Assembly: GCA_002772195.1 (NCBI GenBank)
Contig: PCSG01000435.1
Span: 1-5,797 of the forward strand
Length of the DNA stretch: 5,797 bases
Reading direction: 5' to 3'
Source: Desulfobacterales bacterium CG23_combo_of_CG06-09_8_20_14_all_51_8
GTDB taxonomy: Bacteria > Desulfobacterota > Desulfobacteria > Desulfobacterales > Desulfosalsimonadaceae
Position numbers and translations under genes: made by a program. The notes under the pieces are model-generated. The model was given only the letters and a program-made list of their open reading frames with translations, searched no databases and was not told the origin of the DNA. This document shows positions 1 to 5,797 of the stretch, piece after piece. The first letter of the stretch is position 1; each line of letters opens with the position of its first letter.

Positions 1-81
1 AATCTTTTTCAAATCGGCCCCTGGGAGAAAGTCATCTTTGATGCCGAGGGAAATCTGCCGGAATTTTACCCCCATGACTGA
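1..81 (+). CDS. 3' end of an unidentified gene (C-terminal 26 residues)
   Basis: Reading from base 1 gives an open frame of 26 codons closed by TGA at 79-81. The tail includes IGPWEKVIFDAEG and ends LPEFYPHD. It looks like genuine protein: mixed hydrophobic and charged residues, and codon use like the neighbouring genes. The start lies outside the window, so the family cannot be named. Its stop lies just inside the next gene: the ATG at 74 overlaps it by 8 bases, a usual arrangement for translationally coupled operon genes. This overlap is the main support for both calls. It could still be a chance open frame, because only 78 coding bases are visible. Confidence 0.5.
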   Translation, partial: NLFQIGPWEKVIFDAEGNLPEFYPHD

Positions 82-604
82 CCACGGATGGCAGACCGCC
101 CGGTTTCAAACGTCCATCGGCGATATGGCCGTCGTCTGGAAACCGCATCCGTTTCTGATCCGTCGGATTCTGCTGCCGGGGGATTTTCCCGAAGATTTGC
201 CGCCCGAGGTCTTTATCGATGATTTGGATTCTGCTCGGTTTTGTGAACCATTAACGGGGATGATCCGGCTGATCCAAGACACCCTTGCGGGAACAGCGGC
301 CCATGTCCCCTGGGAATCGCTGACGTGGGACGGGATCAGCGACCTTGAGCGGGCGGTTTATGCGCAGACGGCCGCAATTCCCCGGGGGAGCCTGTCCACT
401 TACAAAGAAATCGCCCGACGCATCGGCCGTCCCCGGGCCTGCCGGTTTGTGGGCAATGCCTTGTCGAAAAATCCGTTTCCGGTTCTTATTCCTTGTCATC
501 GGGTCATCAGAAGTGATAATAAAACAGGCGGTTTTACCGGCGGCCGATCCCTCAAACAACAATTGATTGATGCGGAAGCCGTGCAAGTTTCTTGCGCATT
601 ATAG
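74..604 (+). CDS. ogt: Methylated-DNA--[protein]-cysteine S-methyltransferase (MGMT/Ogt family)
   Basis: This is a suicide repair protein that transfers the alkyl group from O6-alkylguanine (and O4-alkylthymine) in DNA to its own cysteine, acting alone in the cytoplasm. With the start at 74 it has 176 residues, typical of Ogt/MGMT. The active-site motif PCHRV is at residues 140-144, with acceptor Cys141. Upstream, residues 110-135 match the DNA-binding helix-turn-helix: Tyr110 in TYKEIA, then RACRFVGNAL with Arg124 in the place of the arginine finger, then NP. After the active site come GGFTGG and a K-x-x-L-I-D-A-E helix, with Glu168 matching the conserved helix glutamate. The first ~85 residues form the usual poorly conserved N-terminal domain. 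The frame is also open from TTG 38 and ATG 41, which follow a GGGAG. I prefer ATG 74 because the protein then begins directly at the N-domain strand (FQTSIGDMAVVW) and overlaps the upstream stop by 8 bases. No Ada-type zinc or AraC domain is present. The family call is firm; the start is less so. Confidence 0.93.
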   Translation: MTDHGWQTARFQTSIGDMAVVWKPHPFLIRRILLPGDFPEDLPPEVFIDDLDSARFCEPLTGMIRLIQDTLAGTAAHVPWESLTWDGISDLERAVYAQTAAIPRGSLSTYKEIARRIGRPRACRFVGNALSKNPFPVLIPCHRVIRSDNKTGGFTGGRSLKQQLIDAEAVQVSCAL

Positions 605-627
605 CGGAATGTGCTATCGATTGACTT

Positions 628-960
628 ATGAAACAATACGTTATTGATGAACTCCGGCCCGGGGATCATGAACGGATCAAAGACTATCTGGACCGGCATT
701 TCGGTCCGGCGGACATGGGAAATATTTACTGGATTCCGGTGGAACCGGTCCTCTATGATCCGGTTCAGGCATCCCATGCGGACTGCCATCCCCTGTATTT
801 TGCCGTTCAACTCAGCGATACGGCATTGACCGCCGAACTGCTGGTCCGCACCAAAAACCGGATCCGGTGCGATTGTATCCAATACGCCACCGAAGATCAG
901 CTCCTCTGGTTCAGTCGATTGGTAGACGCTGTTTTTGAACGGCTGGAAATCAAGACATGA
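628..960 (+). CDS. Hypothetical protein, 110 residues, small and soluble
   Basis: I do not recognise a named family. The frame runs from ATG 628 to TGA 958-960, 23 bases after the alkyltransferase stop and in the same direction. Codon use is like its neighbours, which supports a real gene, although no good Shine-Dalgarno precedes the ATG. There is no signal peptide or membrane helix. The N-terminal ~28 residues look helical and charged (ELRPGDHERIKDYLDRHF). A central aromatic strand region follows (NIYWIPVEPVLYDP), then HPLYFAVQL at 54-62, RIRCDC at 78-83, and a C-terminal amphipathic helix (WFSRLVDAVFERLEI). The cysteines are C53, C81 and C83, with H50 and H54 near C53, so a metal site is conceivable, but this is only a guess. 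The fold looks like a compact alpha/beta domain. It lies between DNA repair and RNase J genes, which does not fix a function. Confidence 0.8.
   Translation: MKQYVIDELRPGDHERIKDYLDRHFGPADMGNIYWIPVEPVLYDPVQASHADCHPLYFAVQLSDTALTAELLVRTKNRIRCDCIQYATEDQLLWFSRLVDAVFERLEIKT
690..868. repeat. Three short CCGG-type inverted repeats within the hypothetical gene
   Basis: Three small inverted repeats fall inside the 110-codon gene. GGACCG (690-695) pairs with CGGTCC (702-707) around a 6-base loop. GAACCGG (742-748) pairs with CCGGTTC (760-766) around an 11-base loop. ACCGGATCCGGT (857-868) is a perfect 12-base palindrome. CCGG is common throughout this window, so short palindromes of this type are expected. 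I record them as visible structure and do not claim a function. Confidence 0.4.
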
Positions 961-975
961 GGAAGGGATGGCGCG

Positions 976-1014
976 CCCGTGATTTTTTTTGCCGCAGAGA
1001 AAAAATTTCACGGG
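976..1014 (+). promoter_or_regulatory. Hairpin in the leader upstream of RNase J
   Basis: CCCGTGA (976-982) pairs perfectly with TCACGGG (1008-1014). After a TT/TT mismatch, six T (985-990) pair with six A (1000-1005), closing a 9-base loop, GCCGCAGAG. The structure sits in the 97-base gap between the hypothetical gene and the rnj start. A competing pairing exists: CGCGCCC (972-978) with GGGCGCG (1021-1027) shares bases 976-978, so the two stems exclude each other in part. It is not a classic terminator, because neither strand has a T tract directly after the stem. A role in rnj mRNA stability or autoregulation is inference only. Confidence 0.45.
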
Positions 1015-1057
1015 GGTTCAGGGCGCGGGTCTCCTATGGGTTAATGAAGTCACGGCC

Positions 1058-2710
1058 ATGCTGAAAATAATCCCCCTGGGGGGGCTTGGGGAAATCGGTC
1101 TGAACATGATGGTGCTTGAGTATGACGACACCATTGTCATCGTTGACGCGGGCCTTATGTTTCCGGAAGACTATATGCTGGGCGTGGATTATGTCATTCC
1201 GGATATGGATTATATCCGGAAAAATAAATCCAAAGTCGCGGGCGTCATCCTCACCCATGCCCATGAAGACCACATCGGCGCGCTCCCCTATCTGCTTAAA
1301 GAAGTTTCCGTGCCGGTCTATGGCACGGCATTTACCCTGGGCATGCTCCGCCGTAAGCTCGAAGAGCATGAACTGGTTCCGGCCGCGTCCTTGTGTGAAA
1401 TCTCCCCCCGGGAAAAACTGACGATCCCGCCGTTTGAATTTGAATTTATCCGGGTCAACCACAGTGTGGTGGATGGCGTCGGTATCGCCATCCGCACACC
1501 AATTGGACTGGTGGTCCATACCGGCGATTTCAAGTTGTCGGAATCCGTGATTCCGGGGATGCAAACGGATATCGCGGCCTTTGAGCGGCTGGGCGAGGAA
1601 GGGGTGCTCGCGCTGTTGTCCGACTCCACCAATGTGGAAAAAGAAGGGCGCACCATCGACGATCACATCCTGGGGCAGACCCTGGAAAAAATTATTTCCC
1701 ACAGCACCGGCCGGGTCATTGTGGCCCTGTTTGCGTCAAACATCGCCCGTATTCAGCAGGTCGTCAATATCCTCCGGGCCTCCCGCCGGAAAATCGTATT
1801 TAACGGCCGCAGCATGGAGACCAGTGTTGAAACCGCCGTGGCCCTGAATATGCTCCACATCCCGGCCGGTATGGAAATTTCCGTGGAGGAGATTGACGAT
1901 TTCCCCCCGGATGAAGTTCTCATCATGACCACCGGCAGCCAGGGAGAACCCATGTCCGCATTGACCCGGATGTCCGCCGGCATGCACAAGCAGATCAAAG
2001 TGGCGCCGGGGGACACGGTGGTTTTGTCGTCCAAATTTATTCCGGGAAATGAAAAGGCCATCTCCAAGATCATCAATGACCTTTTCCGGCGCGGGGCCAA
2101 TGTCATTTATGAGAAAATTTCAGACATTCATGTATCCGGGCATGCCTTTCGGGATGAGCTGAAACAGATGATCGACATGACCCTGCCGGACTATTTTATT
2201 CCCATTCACGGTGAATACCGGCATTTGCATCATCACGCCCAACTGGCCCGGGAAGCCGGGATTGCCTCGGACCATGTTCTGCTTGCGGAAAACGGTCAGA
2301 TCATTGAATATGATGCGACCGGCGGGAGGATCAACGGGACGGTCGCCACCTCCCGGATTCTGGTGGACGGAAAGGGCATCGGGGATGTGGGACGTCTGGT
2401 ATTAAAGGAGCGGCGGTTGCTTTCCGAAGAAGGACTGGTGGTGGTGACCCTGGCCCTGGATGAAGCCACCGGGTTTATCGTTTATGGGCCTGAGATCACA
2501 TCCCGGGGGTTTGTGTTCGCCCAGGAGAGTGGTCATATTATCGAAGACGCCAAATGCGTGATCCTGGAAATCATTGAAGAGGTCAGTCTGATGGAACCCA
2601 AGGAACGGGTGGAAGTCCTGCGTCGGAAACTTCTTCGGGCTCTGCGGGAATATTTTAACTTTACCATGAAACGAAAGCCGGTGATTCTCCCGTTTATTCT
2701 TGAAGTATGA
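1058..2710 (+). CDS. rnj: Ribonuclease J (metallo-beta-lactamase/beta-CASP RNase)
   Basis: This is a zinc-dependent 5'-3' exoribonuclease and endoribonuclease of mRNA decay and rRNA maturation, cytoplasmic, normally a dimer or tetramer. It has 550 residues, the normal family length of about 555. The metallo-beta-lactamase fold begins at once (LKIIPLGGLGEIGLNMM). Metal ligands are visible: HAHEDH at 67-72, His135 in VNHSVVD, Asp157 in HTGDF, and His384 in IPIHGEYRHL. They have the same spacing as the B. subtilis RNase J1 set (H74, H76, D78, H79, H142, D164, H390). The beta-CASP domain (about 210-355) includes FASNIARIQ and TTGSQGEP (291-298). HVSGHA at 358-363 is the 3'-phosphate/RNA-binding motif. 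The last ~100 residues form the C-terminal dimerisation domain. The usual Gly in HGHEDH is Ala68 here. The frame is open back to TTG 989, but the family N-terminus begins at ATG 1058, which I use; the SD is weak (GAAG about 8 bases before). Chances of another family are very low. Confidence 0.97.
   Translation: MLKIIPLGGLGEIGLNMMVLEYDDTIVIVDAGLMFPEDYMLGVDYVIPDMDYIRKNKSKVAGVILTHAHEDHIGALPYLLKEVSVPVYGTAFTLGMLRRKLEEHELVPAASLCEISPREKLTIPPFEFEFIRVNHSVVDGVGIAIRTPIGLVVHTGDFKLSESVIPGMQTDIAAFERLGEEGVLALLSDSTNVEKEGRTIDDHILGQTLEKIISHSTGRVIVALFASNIARIQQVVNILRASRRKIVFNGRSMETSVETAVALNMLHIPAGMEISVEEIDDFPPDEVLIMTTGSQGEPMSALTRMSAGMHKQIKVAPGDTVVLSSKFIPGNEKAISKIINDLFRRGANVIYEKISDIHVSGHAFRDELKQMIDMTLPDYFIPIHGEYRHLHHHAQLAREAGIASDHVLLAENGQIIEYDATGGRINGTVATSRILVDGKGIGDVGRLVLKERRLLSEEGLVVVTLALDEATGFIVYGPEITSRGFVFAQESGHIIEDAKCVILEIIEEVSLMEPKERVEVLRRKLLRALREYFNFTMKRKPVILPFILEV
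1197..1221 (+). repeat. Perfect 10-bp hairpin inside the rnj coding region
   Basis: TTCCGGATAT (1197-1206) and ATATCCGGAA (1212-1221) are exact reverse complements around a 5-base loop, GGATT. The structure covers rnj codons 47-55 (IPDMDYIRK), about 140 bases into the gene. A perfect 10-bp stem with a tight loop is rarer than the other small inverted repeats in this window. No T tract follows on either strand, so it is not a terminator. Coding constraint alone could explain it, because the second arm is largely set by IRK codons. Confidence 0.6.
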
Positions 2711-2759
2711 TGACGACGGGGCGGACGCGGAGATAAACAATTCACTTTTTTGATTGAAA

Positions 2760-5039
2760 ATGCCAATGCGCAGAGAACTCGTAAGCCTTCTTTTGATTTT
2801 CATCGTAATTTTTTCTTTGATCAGTCTCGTGACTTACAGTCCGGCGGATCCGTCCATTCATCATGCCGGCCATGTCGGGGAAGTGGAGAATTTTTTCGGC
2901 CTGTTCGGGGCCCATGTTGCGGGCTTTCTCATCGGCCTGTTCGGGCTGGGCGCTTTCTGGATTCCAGTCCTTTTTTTAATCGCGAGCATAGAGTTTTTCA
3001 AAAATCGTTCCGGTCAGGCCCTGGCCATCATCGGATGCGGCGGCATCCTGCTGGTCGTGGCCACCGGGAGTCTGGTCTCCTTATTTCATGAAACCAGCAC
3101 CCTTTTCGGCAATTCCTATCCCTCCGGCGGGATGATCGGCCTGCCCATTCAGTCGTTTTTTCTGGAATATTCCAACTGGACCGGCGGCATCGTGATTCTG
3201 TCTTTTTTCCTGCTGGTGGGATTTATATTATCCACCGGGGTATCCCTGGTCGCTGTGATCCGGAACCTTTGGAAACTGGGCGTTGCCGTTGCCGGGCGCA
3301 TGAATTATTTTATGACGGCAATGATCCAGCGCTGGAAAATCCGGAAACAACATAAAAAATCGCTTCGGAAAGAAAAACAAGGCGTTCACCTGCCCATGGT
3401 GGGCGGGAAAAATCGGGAAATTGATCCCCTTCCCGAGAAAACATTGAGCAAACCGGAACCGCTCGAAAAGGATGACAGAAACAGGCATCCGGAGCCTGCC
3501 CGCGGCGACATTCTGATCAAAGAGACCCTGCCTCCCAAACACTTGCGGTCTGTGCCGATTCCCCGGCAGCAGGTGTTTGAGTCCATGCGTTTTGATAGCG
3601 GCATCAAGCTGCCGTCGATTGATTTTTTAAAGGATGCGGACATCACCATCAGCGCCGTGGATCATGAAAATCTTCTGGCCATGTCCCGACTCCTCGAACA
3701 GAAGCTGGATGATTTCGGCGTCAAAGGGAAAATCGTCACTGTTCTGCCGGGACCGGTGGTCACCCGGTTTGAATTTGAGCCGGCCCCGGGCATTAAAATC
3801 AACAAAGTGGTCAACCTCACCGATGATCTGGCCCTTGCCCTCCGGGCCATCAGCATTCGCATCATCGCACCCATTCCAGGAAAGGCGGCCATCGGTGTTG
3901 AAGTTCCGAATGCGCGGCGCGAAATCGTTGTATTTAAAGACGTTGTCGCTTCCCAGGTGTTTGATAAATCCAAATCCCGCCTGACGCTCGCCATGGGAAA
4001 AGACATCGTGGGCAACCCTGTGGTGGCGGATCTCGAAAACATGCCCCACCTGCTCATCGCCGGCGCCACGGGAACCGGCAAAAGCGTTGCCCTGAACACC
4101 ATGATCTGCAGCCTCCTGTATAAGTCCACACCGGAAGAAGTAAAACTGATCATGATCGATCCCAAGCGCATCGAGCTTTCCATGTATGACGGGATACCCC
4201 ATCTGATCACGCCGGTGGTCACGGACATGAAAAAAGCCACCAACGCTCTGTTTTGGGCCGTGCGGGAAATGGAGCGGCGCTATATGCTTCTGTCGGAGAG
4301 CCGGGTGCGCAATATCCGCCAGTATAACCGGAAGATTGAAAAAGAAGCCGAGGAAGAGCGGCCCGATGGAGAAACCCCCAGAGAAAAGCTGCCCTATGTG
4401 GTCATCGTTATCGATGAGCTTGCCGACTTGATGATGGTCTCCTCCCGGGATGTGGAAGTGAGCCTGACCCGGCTGGCCCAGATGGCGCGGGCATCGGGCA
4501 TTCATCTCATTCTGGCCACTCAGCGGCCGTCGGTGGATGTGCTCACCGGTGTGATCAAAGCCAATTTTCCCACCCGGCTGTCCTTTCAGGTGTCATCCAA
4601 AACCGATTCCCGGACCATCATTGACGCCAACGGCGCTGAAACCCTCCTGGGAAACGGGGACATGTTGTTTCTGCCGCCGGGAACCGCAAAACTTCAGAGA
4701 ATTCACGGCGCCTATATCTCCGAAGAGGAACTGACCAAGATCATCGAATTTTTAAAGGCGCAGATGCCGCCGGATTATAACCATGCCATTCTGGAAGCCC
4801 CGGAAAAGGAATCCGGTAACGGGGATGACCGGGAGTATGACGACCGCTATGATGAGGCCGTGGCCCTGGTCTCCCGGACCGGTCAGGCGTCCATCTCCAT
4901 GATTCAGCGGCATCTGCGCATCGGCTATAACCGCGCGGCCCGCATTATCGAAATCATGGAACAGGAAGGGGTGGTGGGACCGTCCGACGGCGTCAAGGCG
5001 AGGGAAGTGCTGGTGAAAAATTATGATGATATGCAGTGA
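2760..5039 (+). CDS. ftsK: DNA translocase FtsK/SpoIIIE
   Basis: This is a septum-anchored hexameric ATPase that pumps chromosomal DNA during division and, in the FtsK branch, directs XerCD recombination at dif. The product has 759 residues, close to SpoIIIE and far shorter than E. coli FtsK because the linker is short. Four membrane segments are visible at about 5-25, 53-78, 86-110 and 143-168. A basic, charged linker of roughly 110 residues follows. The alpha/beta motor starts near 285 (KLPSIDFL). Walker A GATGTGKS is at 435-442, Walker B VIVIDELADLMM lies around 548-559, and the MARASGIHLILATQRPSVDVLTG segment follows it. An acidic insert (about 528-543) sits between them. The C-terminal winged-helix gamma domain (about 697-757) reads DDRYDEAVALV...QASISMIQRHLRIGYNRAARIIE and recognises orienting DNA motifs. 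The start is uncertain: TTG 2754, ATG 2760 and ATG 2766 are in frame, and none has a good SD. I chose ATG 2760. The gap from rnj is 49 bases with no terminator. Confidence 0.97.
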   Translation: MPMRRELVSLLLIFIVIFSLISLVTYSPADPSIHHAGHVGEVENFFGLFGAHVAGFLIGLFGLGAFWIPVLFLIASIEFFKNRSGQALAIIGCGGILLVVATGSLVSLFHETSTLFGNSYPSGGMIGLPIQSFFLEYSNWTGGIVILSFFLLVGFILSTGVSLVAVIRNLWKLGVAVAGRMNYFMTAMIQRWKIRKQHKKSLRKEKQGVHLPMVGGKNREIDPLPEKTLSKPEPLEKDDRNRHPEPARGDILIKETLPPKHLRSVPIPRQQVFESMRFDSGIKLPSIDFLKDADITISAVDHENLLAMSRLLEQKLDDFGVKGKIVTVLPGPVVTRFEFEPAPGIKINKVVNLTDDLALALRAISIRIIAPIPGKAAIGVEVPNARREIVVFKDVVASQVFDKSKSRLTLAMGKDIVGNPVVADLENMPHLLIAGATGTGKSVALNTMICSLLYKSTPEEVKLIMIDPKRIELSMYDGIPHLITPVVTDMKKATNALFWAVREMERRYMLLSESRVRNIRQYNRKIEKEAEEERPDGETPREKLPYVVIVIDELADLMMVSSRDVEVSLTRLAQMARASGIHLILATQRPSVDVLTGVIKANFPTRLSFQVSSKTDSRTIIDANGAETLLGNGDMLFLPPGTAKLQRIHGAYISEEELTKIIEFLKAQMPPDYNHAILEAPEKESGNGDDREYDDRYDEAVALVSRTGQASISMIQRHLRIGYNRAARIIEIMEQEGVVGPSDGVKAREVLVKNYDDMQ
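2896..2945 (+). repeat. 14-bp direct repeat in the ftsK membrane region
   Basis: TCGGCCTGTTCGGG occurs at 2896-2909 and again at 2932-2945, exactly 36 bases (12 codons) apart. Both copies encode GLFG, in FFGLFGAH and LIGLFGLG, at the edge of the second membrane helix. Identical codons for the same four residues could reflect a small internal duplication or chance. The residues between the copies do not look duplicated. Confidence 0.5.
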
Positions 5040-5712
5040 CGAAAAGCCCCGATTTTTGGAGCTGGACACAGCTCTCATCGAACGGACCAAAGGATTTCTG
5101 GATGCGGAAGAAGGCCGGCGTCTGTTTGACGTGGCCCTTTGCGCCAGCCGGCTGGGGCCATGTCTTGAGATCGGCAGCTATTGCGGAAAGTCCACGATTT
5201 ATCTCGGGACCGCCTGCCGCGCCAATAACAGCGTTCTTTTTGCCGTGGACCCTCACAGCGGCTCCGAAGAGCAGCAGCCCGGCGAGGAGTATTTTGATCC
5301 GGGCACCTGGGACATCCGCCGGGGCCGGATGGACACGTTCCCGCTGTTTTCAAAAACTCTTGCGGACGCAGGCCTTGAAAATACGGTAGTCCCCCTTGTC
5401 GCTCGGTCGGCGGTGGCGGCCCGTCAGTGGGCCACGCCCCTTTCTCTGGTGTTTATCGACGGGGGCCATTCCTTTGCCGCCGCCTATACGGATTACACCT
5501 GCTGGGCCGGTCATATTCTGCCTGGCGGCTATCTCCTGATTCACGATATCTTCAAAAATCCGGAAGAGGGGGGTCAGGCGCCTTATTATGTTTACCAGAA
5601 GGCCCTGGCTTCCGGACTGTTCCAGGAACTTCCCATGACCAAAACCCTTGGGGTTTTGAGACGTCTGGCCTGCGGGGAATTGCCGGCGGATTTGCCGAGA
5701 GGCACCCGTTAA
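5023..5712 (+). CDS. Class I SAM-dependent methyltransferase, substrate unknown
   Basis: The 229-residue product has the Rossmann-type methyltransferase pattern, most like the Methyltransf_24 group. The SAM-binding motif I is LEIGSYCGKST (48-58). FAVDPHSG (73-80) ends strand 2, with acidic Asp76 expected to hold the SAM ribose. LVFIDGGHSFAAAYTDY (142-158) is the characteristic strand-4 motif of this group. LPGGYLLIHDIF (166-177) follows at strand 5. There is no signal peptide or membrane helix. The substrate cannot be read from the sequence; relatives act on sugars, lipids and small molecules. The start overlaps the ftsK end by 17 bases at ATG 5023, or 14 at ATG 5026. GGTGA at 5012-5016 is a plausible SD for either, so translational coupling to ftsK is likely. 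Nothing suggests a shared mechanism with FtsK. The TAA is at 5710-5712. The fold call is confident; the role is unknown. Confidence 0.9.
   Translation: MMICSDEKPRFLELDTALIERTKGFLDAEEGRRLFDVALCASRLGPCLEIGSYCGKSTIYLGTACRANNSVLFAVDPHSGSEEQQPGEEYFDPGTWDIRRGRMDTFPLFSKTLADAGLENTVVPLVARSAVAARQWATPLSLVFIDGGHSFAAAYTDYTCWAGHILPGGYLLIHDIFKNPEEGGQAPYYVYQKALASGLFQELPMTKTLGVLRRLACGELPADLPRGTR
5640..5658 (+). repeat. 8-bp hairpin near the 3' end of the methyltransferase gene
   Basis: CAAAACCC (5640-5647) and GGGTTTTG (5651-5658) are exact reverse complements separated by TTG. The stem lies inside the methyltransferase coding region (TKTLGVL), about 55 bases before the stop. No T run follows, so it is not a standard terminator. 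It may be chance. Confidence 0.4.
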
Positions 5713-5723
5713 ATATGCCTGTT

Positions 5724-5729
5724 GAGGTG
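5724..5729 (+). promoter_or_regulatory. Ribosome binding site of the right-edge gene
   Basis: GAGGTG lies 4 bases before the ATG at 5734. It is the best Shine-Dalgarno match at any start in this window, and it decides the start of the partial gene against the ATG at 5715, whose frame closes after 16 codons. Confidence 0.6.
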
Positions 5730-5733
5730 TATT

Positions 5734-5797
5734 ATGTTGGCTCTCGTGAAAAAGCCCCGTATTGAAATATCACTCCAGGGTGAGAATGTTGATGAAC
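5734..5797 (+). CDS. 5' end of an unidentified gene (first 21 codons)
   Basis: An open frame starts at ATG 5734 and runs off the window edge. It begins MLALVKKPRIEISLQGENVD. It follows the methyltransferase stop by 21 bases, in the same direction, behind a good SD (GAGGTG). The beginning looks like a basic tail leading into a beta strand (RIEISLQG), with no signal peptide. Too little is visible to name a family. The spacing suggests it continues the same transcription unit. It could still be a chance open frame. Confidence 0.55.
   Translation, partial: MLALVKKPRIEISLQGENVDE

Noticed and set aside
592..620. Possible promoter before the hypothetical gene (TTGCGC, 17 bases, TATCGA)
   Set aside because: Only about half of each hexamer matches consensus; spacing alone is not enough to call a promoter.
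970..990. GGCGCGCC palindrome followed by eight T, as a possible terminator of the hypothetical gene
   Set aside because: The palindrome cannot form a stem with a usable loop, and the T run is separated from it and better explained as one arm of the leader hairpin.
989..1057. Extension of RNase J back to TTG 989
   Set aside because: The added 23 residues do not look like the family N-terminus, the TTG sits within the leader hairpin, and ATG 1058 begins precisely at the conserved first strand.
1034..1702. A 222-codon minus-strand open frame across rnj
   Set aside because: It is antisense to the conserved metallo-beta-lactamase domain of RNase J, with no family features of its own.
2750..3091. 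A 113-codon + strand frame overlapping the ftsK start
   Set aside because: It is a shadow of the FtsK membrane region in another frame; the FtsK frame has the expected hydrophobic helices.
3627..4505. A 292-codon open frame on the minus strand across the ftsK motor
   Set aside because: It lies wholly opposite the conserved FtsK motor, its translation is rich in His, Gly and Phe with no recognisable domain, and long antisense frames are common opposite GC-rich third-position genes.
5715..5765. Small + strand frame from ATG 5715 (16 codons)
   Set aside because: It is short and lacks its own binding site, and the GAGGTG within it serves the ATG at 5734.

Overview
The window reads as an ordinary, densely packed chromosomal housekeeping segment from a bacterium of medium-to-high GC content. 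All seven genes or gene fragments lie on the + strand. From general impression (protein style, a full-length RNase J next to an FtsK with a four-helix N-terminus, and a small conserved-looking orphan gene between DNA-repair and RNA-decay genes), I would guess a Desulfobacterota (Desulfobacterales-like) genome. That is inference from family flavour, not a computed assignment.

Layout from left to right: (1) the last 26 codons of an unidentified gene, ending at 81; (2) an O6-alkylguanine-DNA alkyltransferase (MGMT/Ogt family), best started at 74 so that it overlaps the upstream stop; (3) a 110-residue hypothetical protein (628-960); (4) a 97-base leader containing a marked hairpin, followed by a complete RNase J (1058-2710) with all metal-binding residues; (5) a complete FtsK/SpoIIIE DNA translocase (2760-5039) with membrane helices, the Walker motor and the winged-helix gamma domain; (6) a class I SAM-dependent methyltransferase of unknown substrate (5023-5712) whose start overlaps the ftsK end; (7) the first 21 codons of another gene, with a good ribosome binding site, running off the right edge.

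The genes are probably co-transcribed in part. Gaps are 23, 97, 49 and 21 bases, two junctions overlap, and no convincing intrinsic terminator or strong promoter was found. Functionally it is a genome-maintenance and RNA-turnover neighbourhood: alkylation-damage reversal, mRNA decay and rRNA maturation, and chromosome segregation at the septum, plus two genes of unknown role. No gap exceeds 100 bases.

I see no mobile element, CRISPR array, tRNA/rRNA or defence system. The signals most worth a second look are two RNA hairpins at rnj, one in the leader and one perfect 10-bp stem inside the coding region, which could be autoregulatory. The small orphan gene and the ftsK-coupled methyltransferase come next. 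I did not find a clearly new biological system here.
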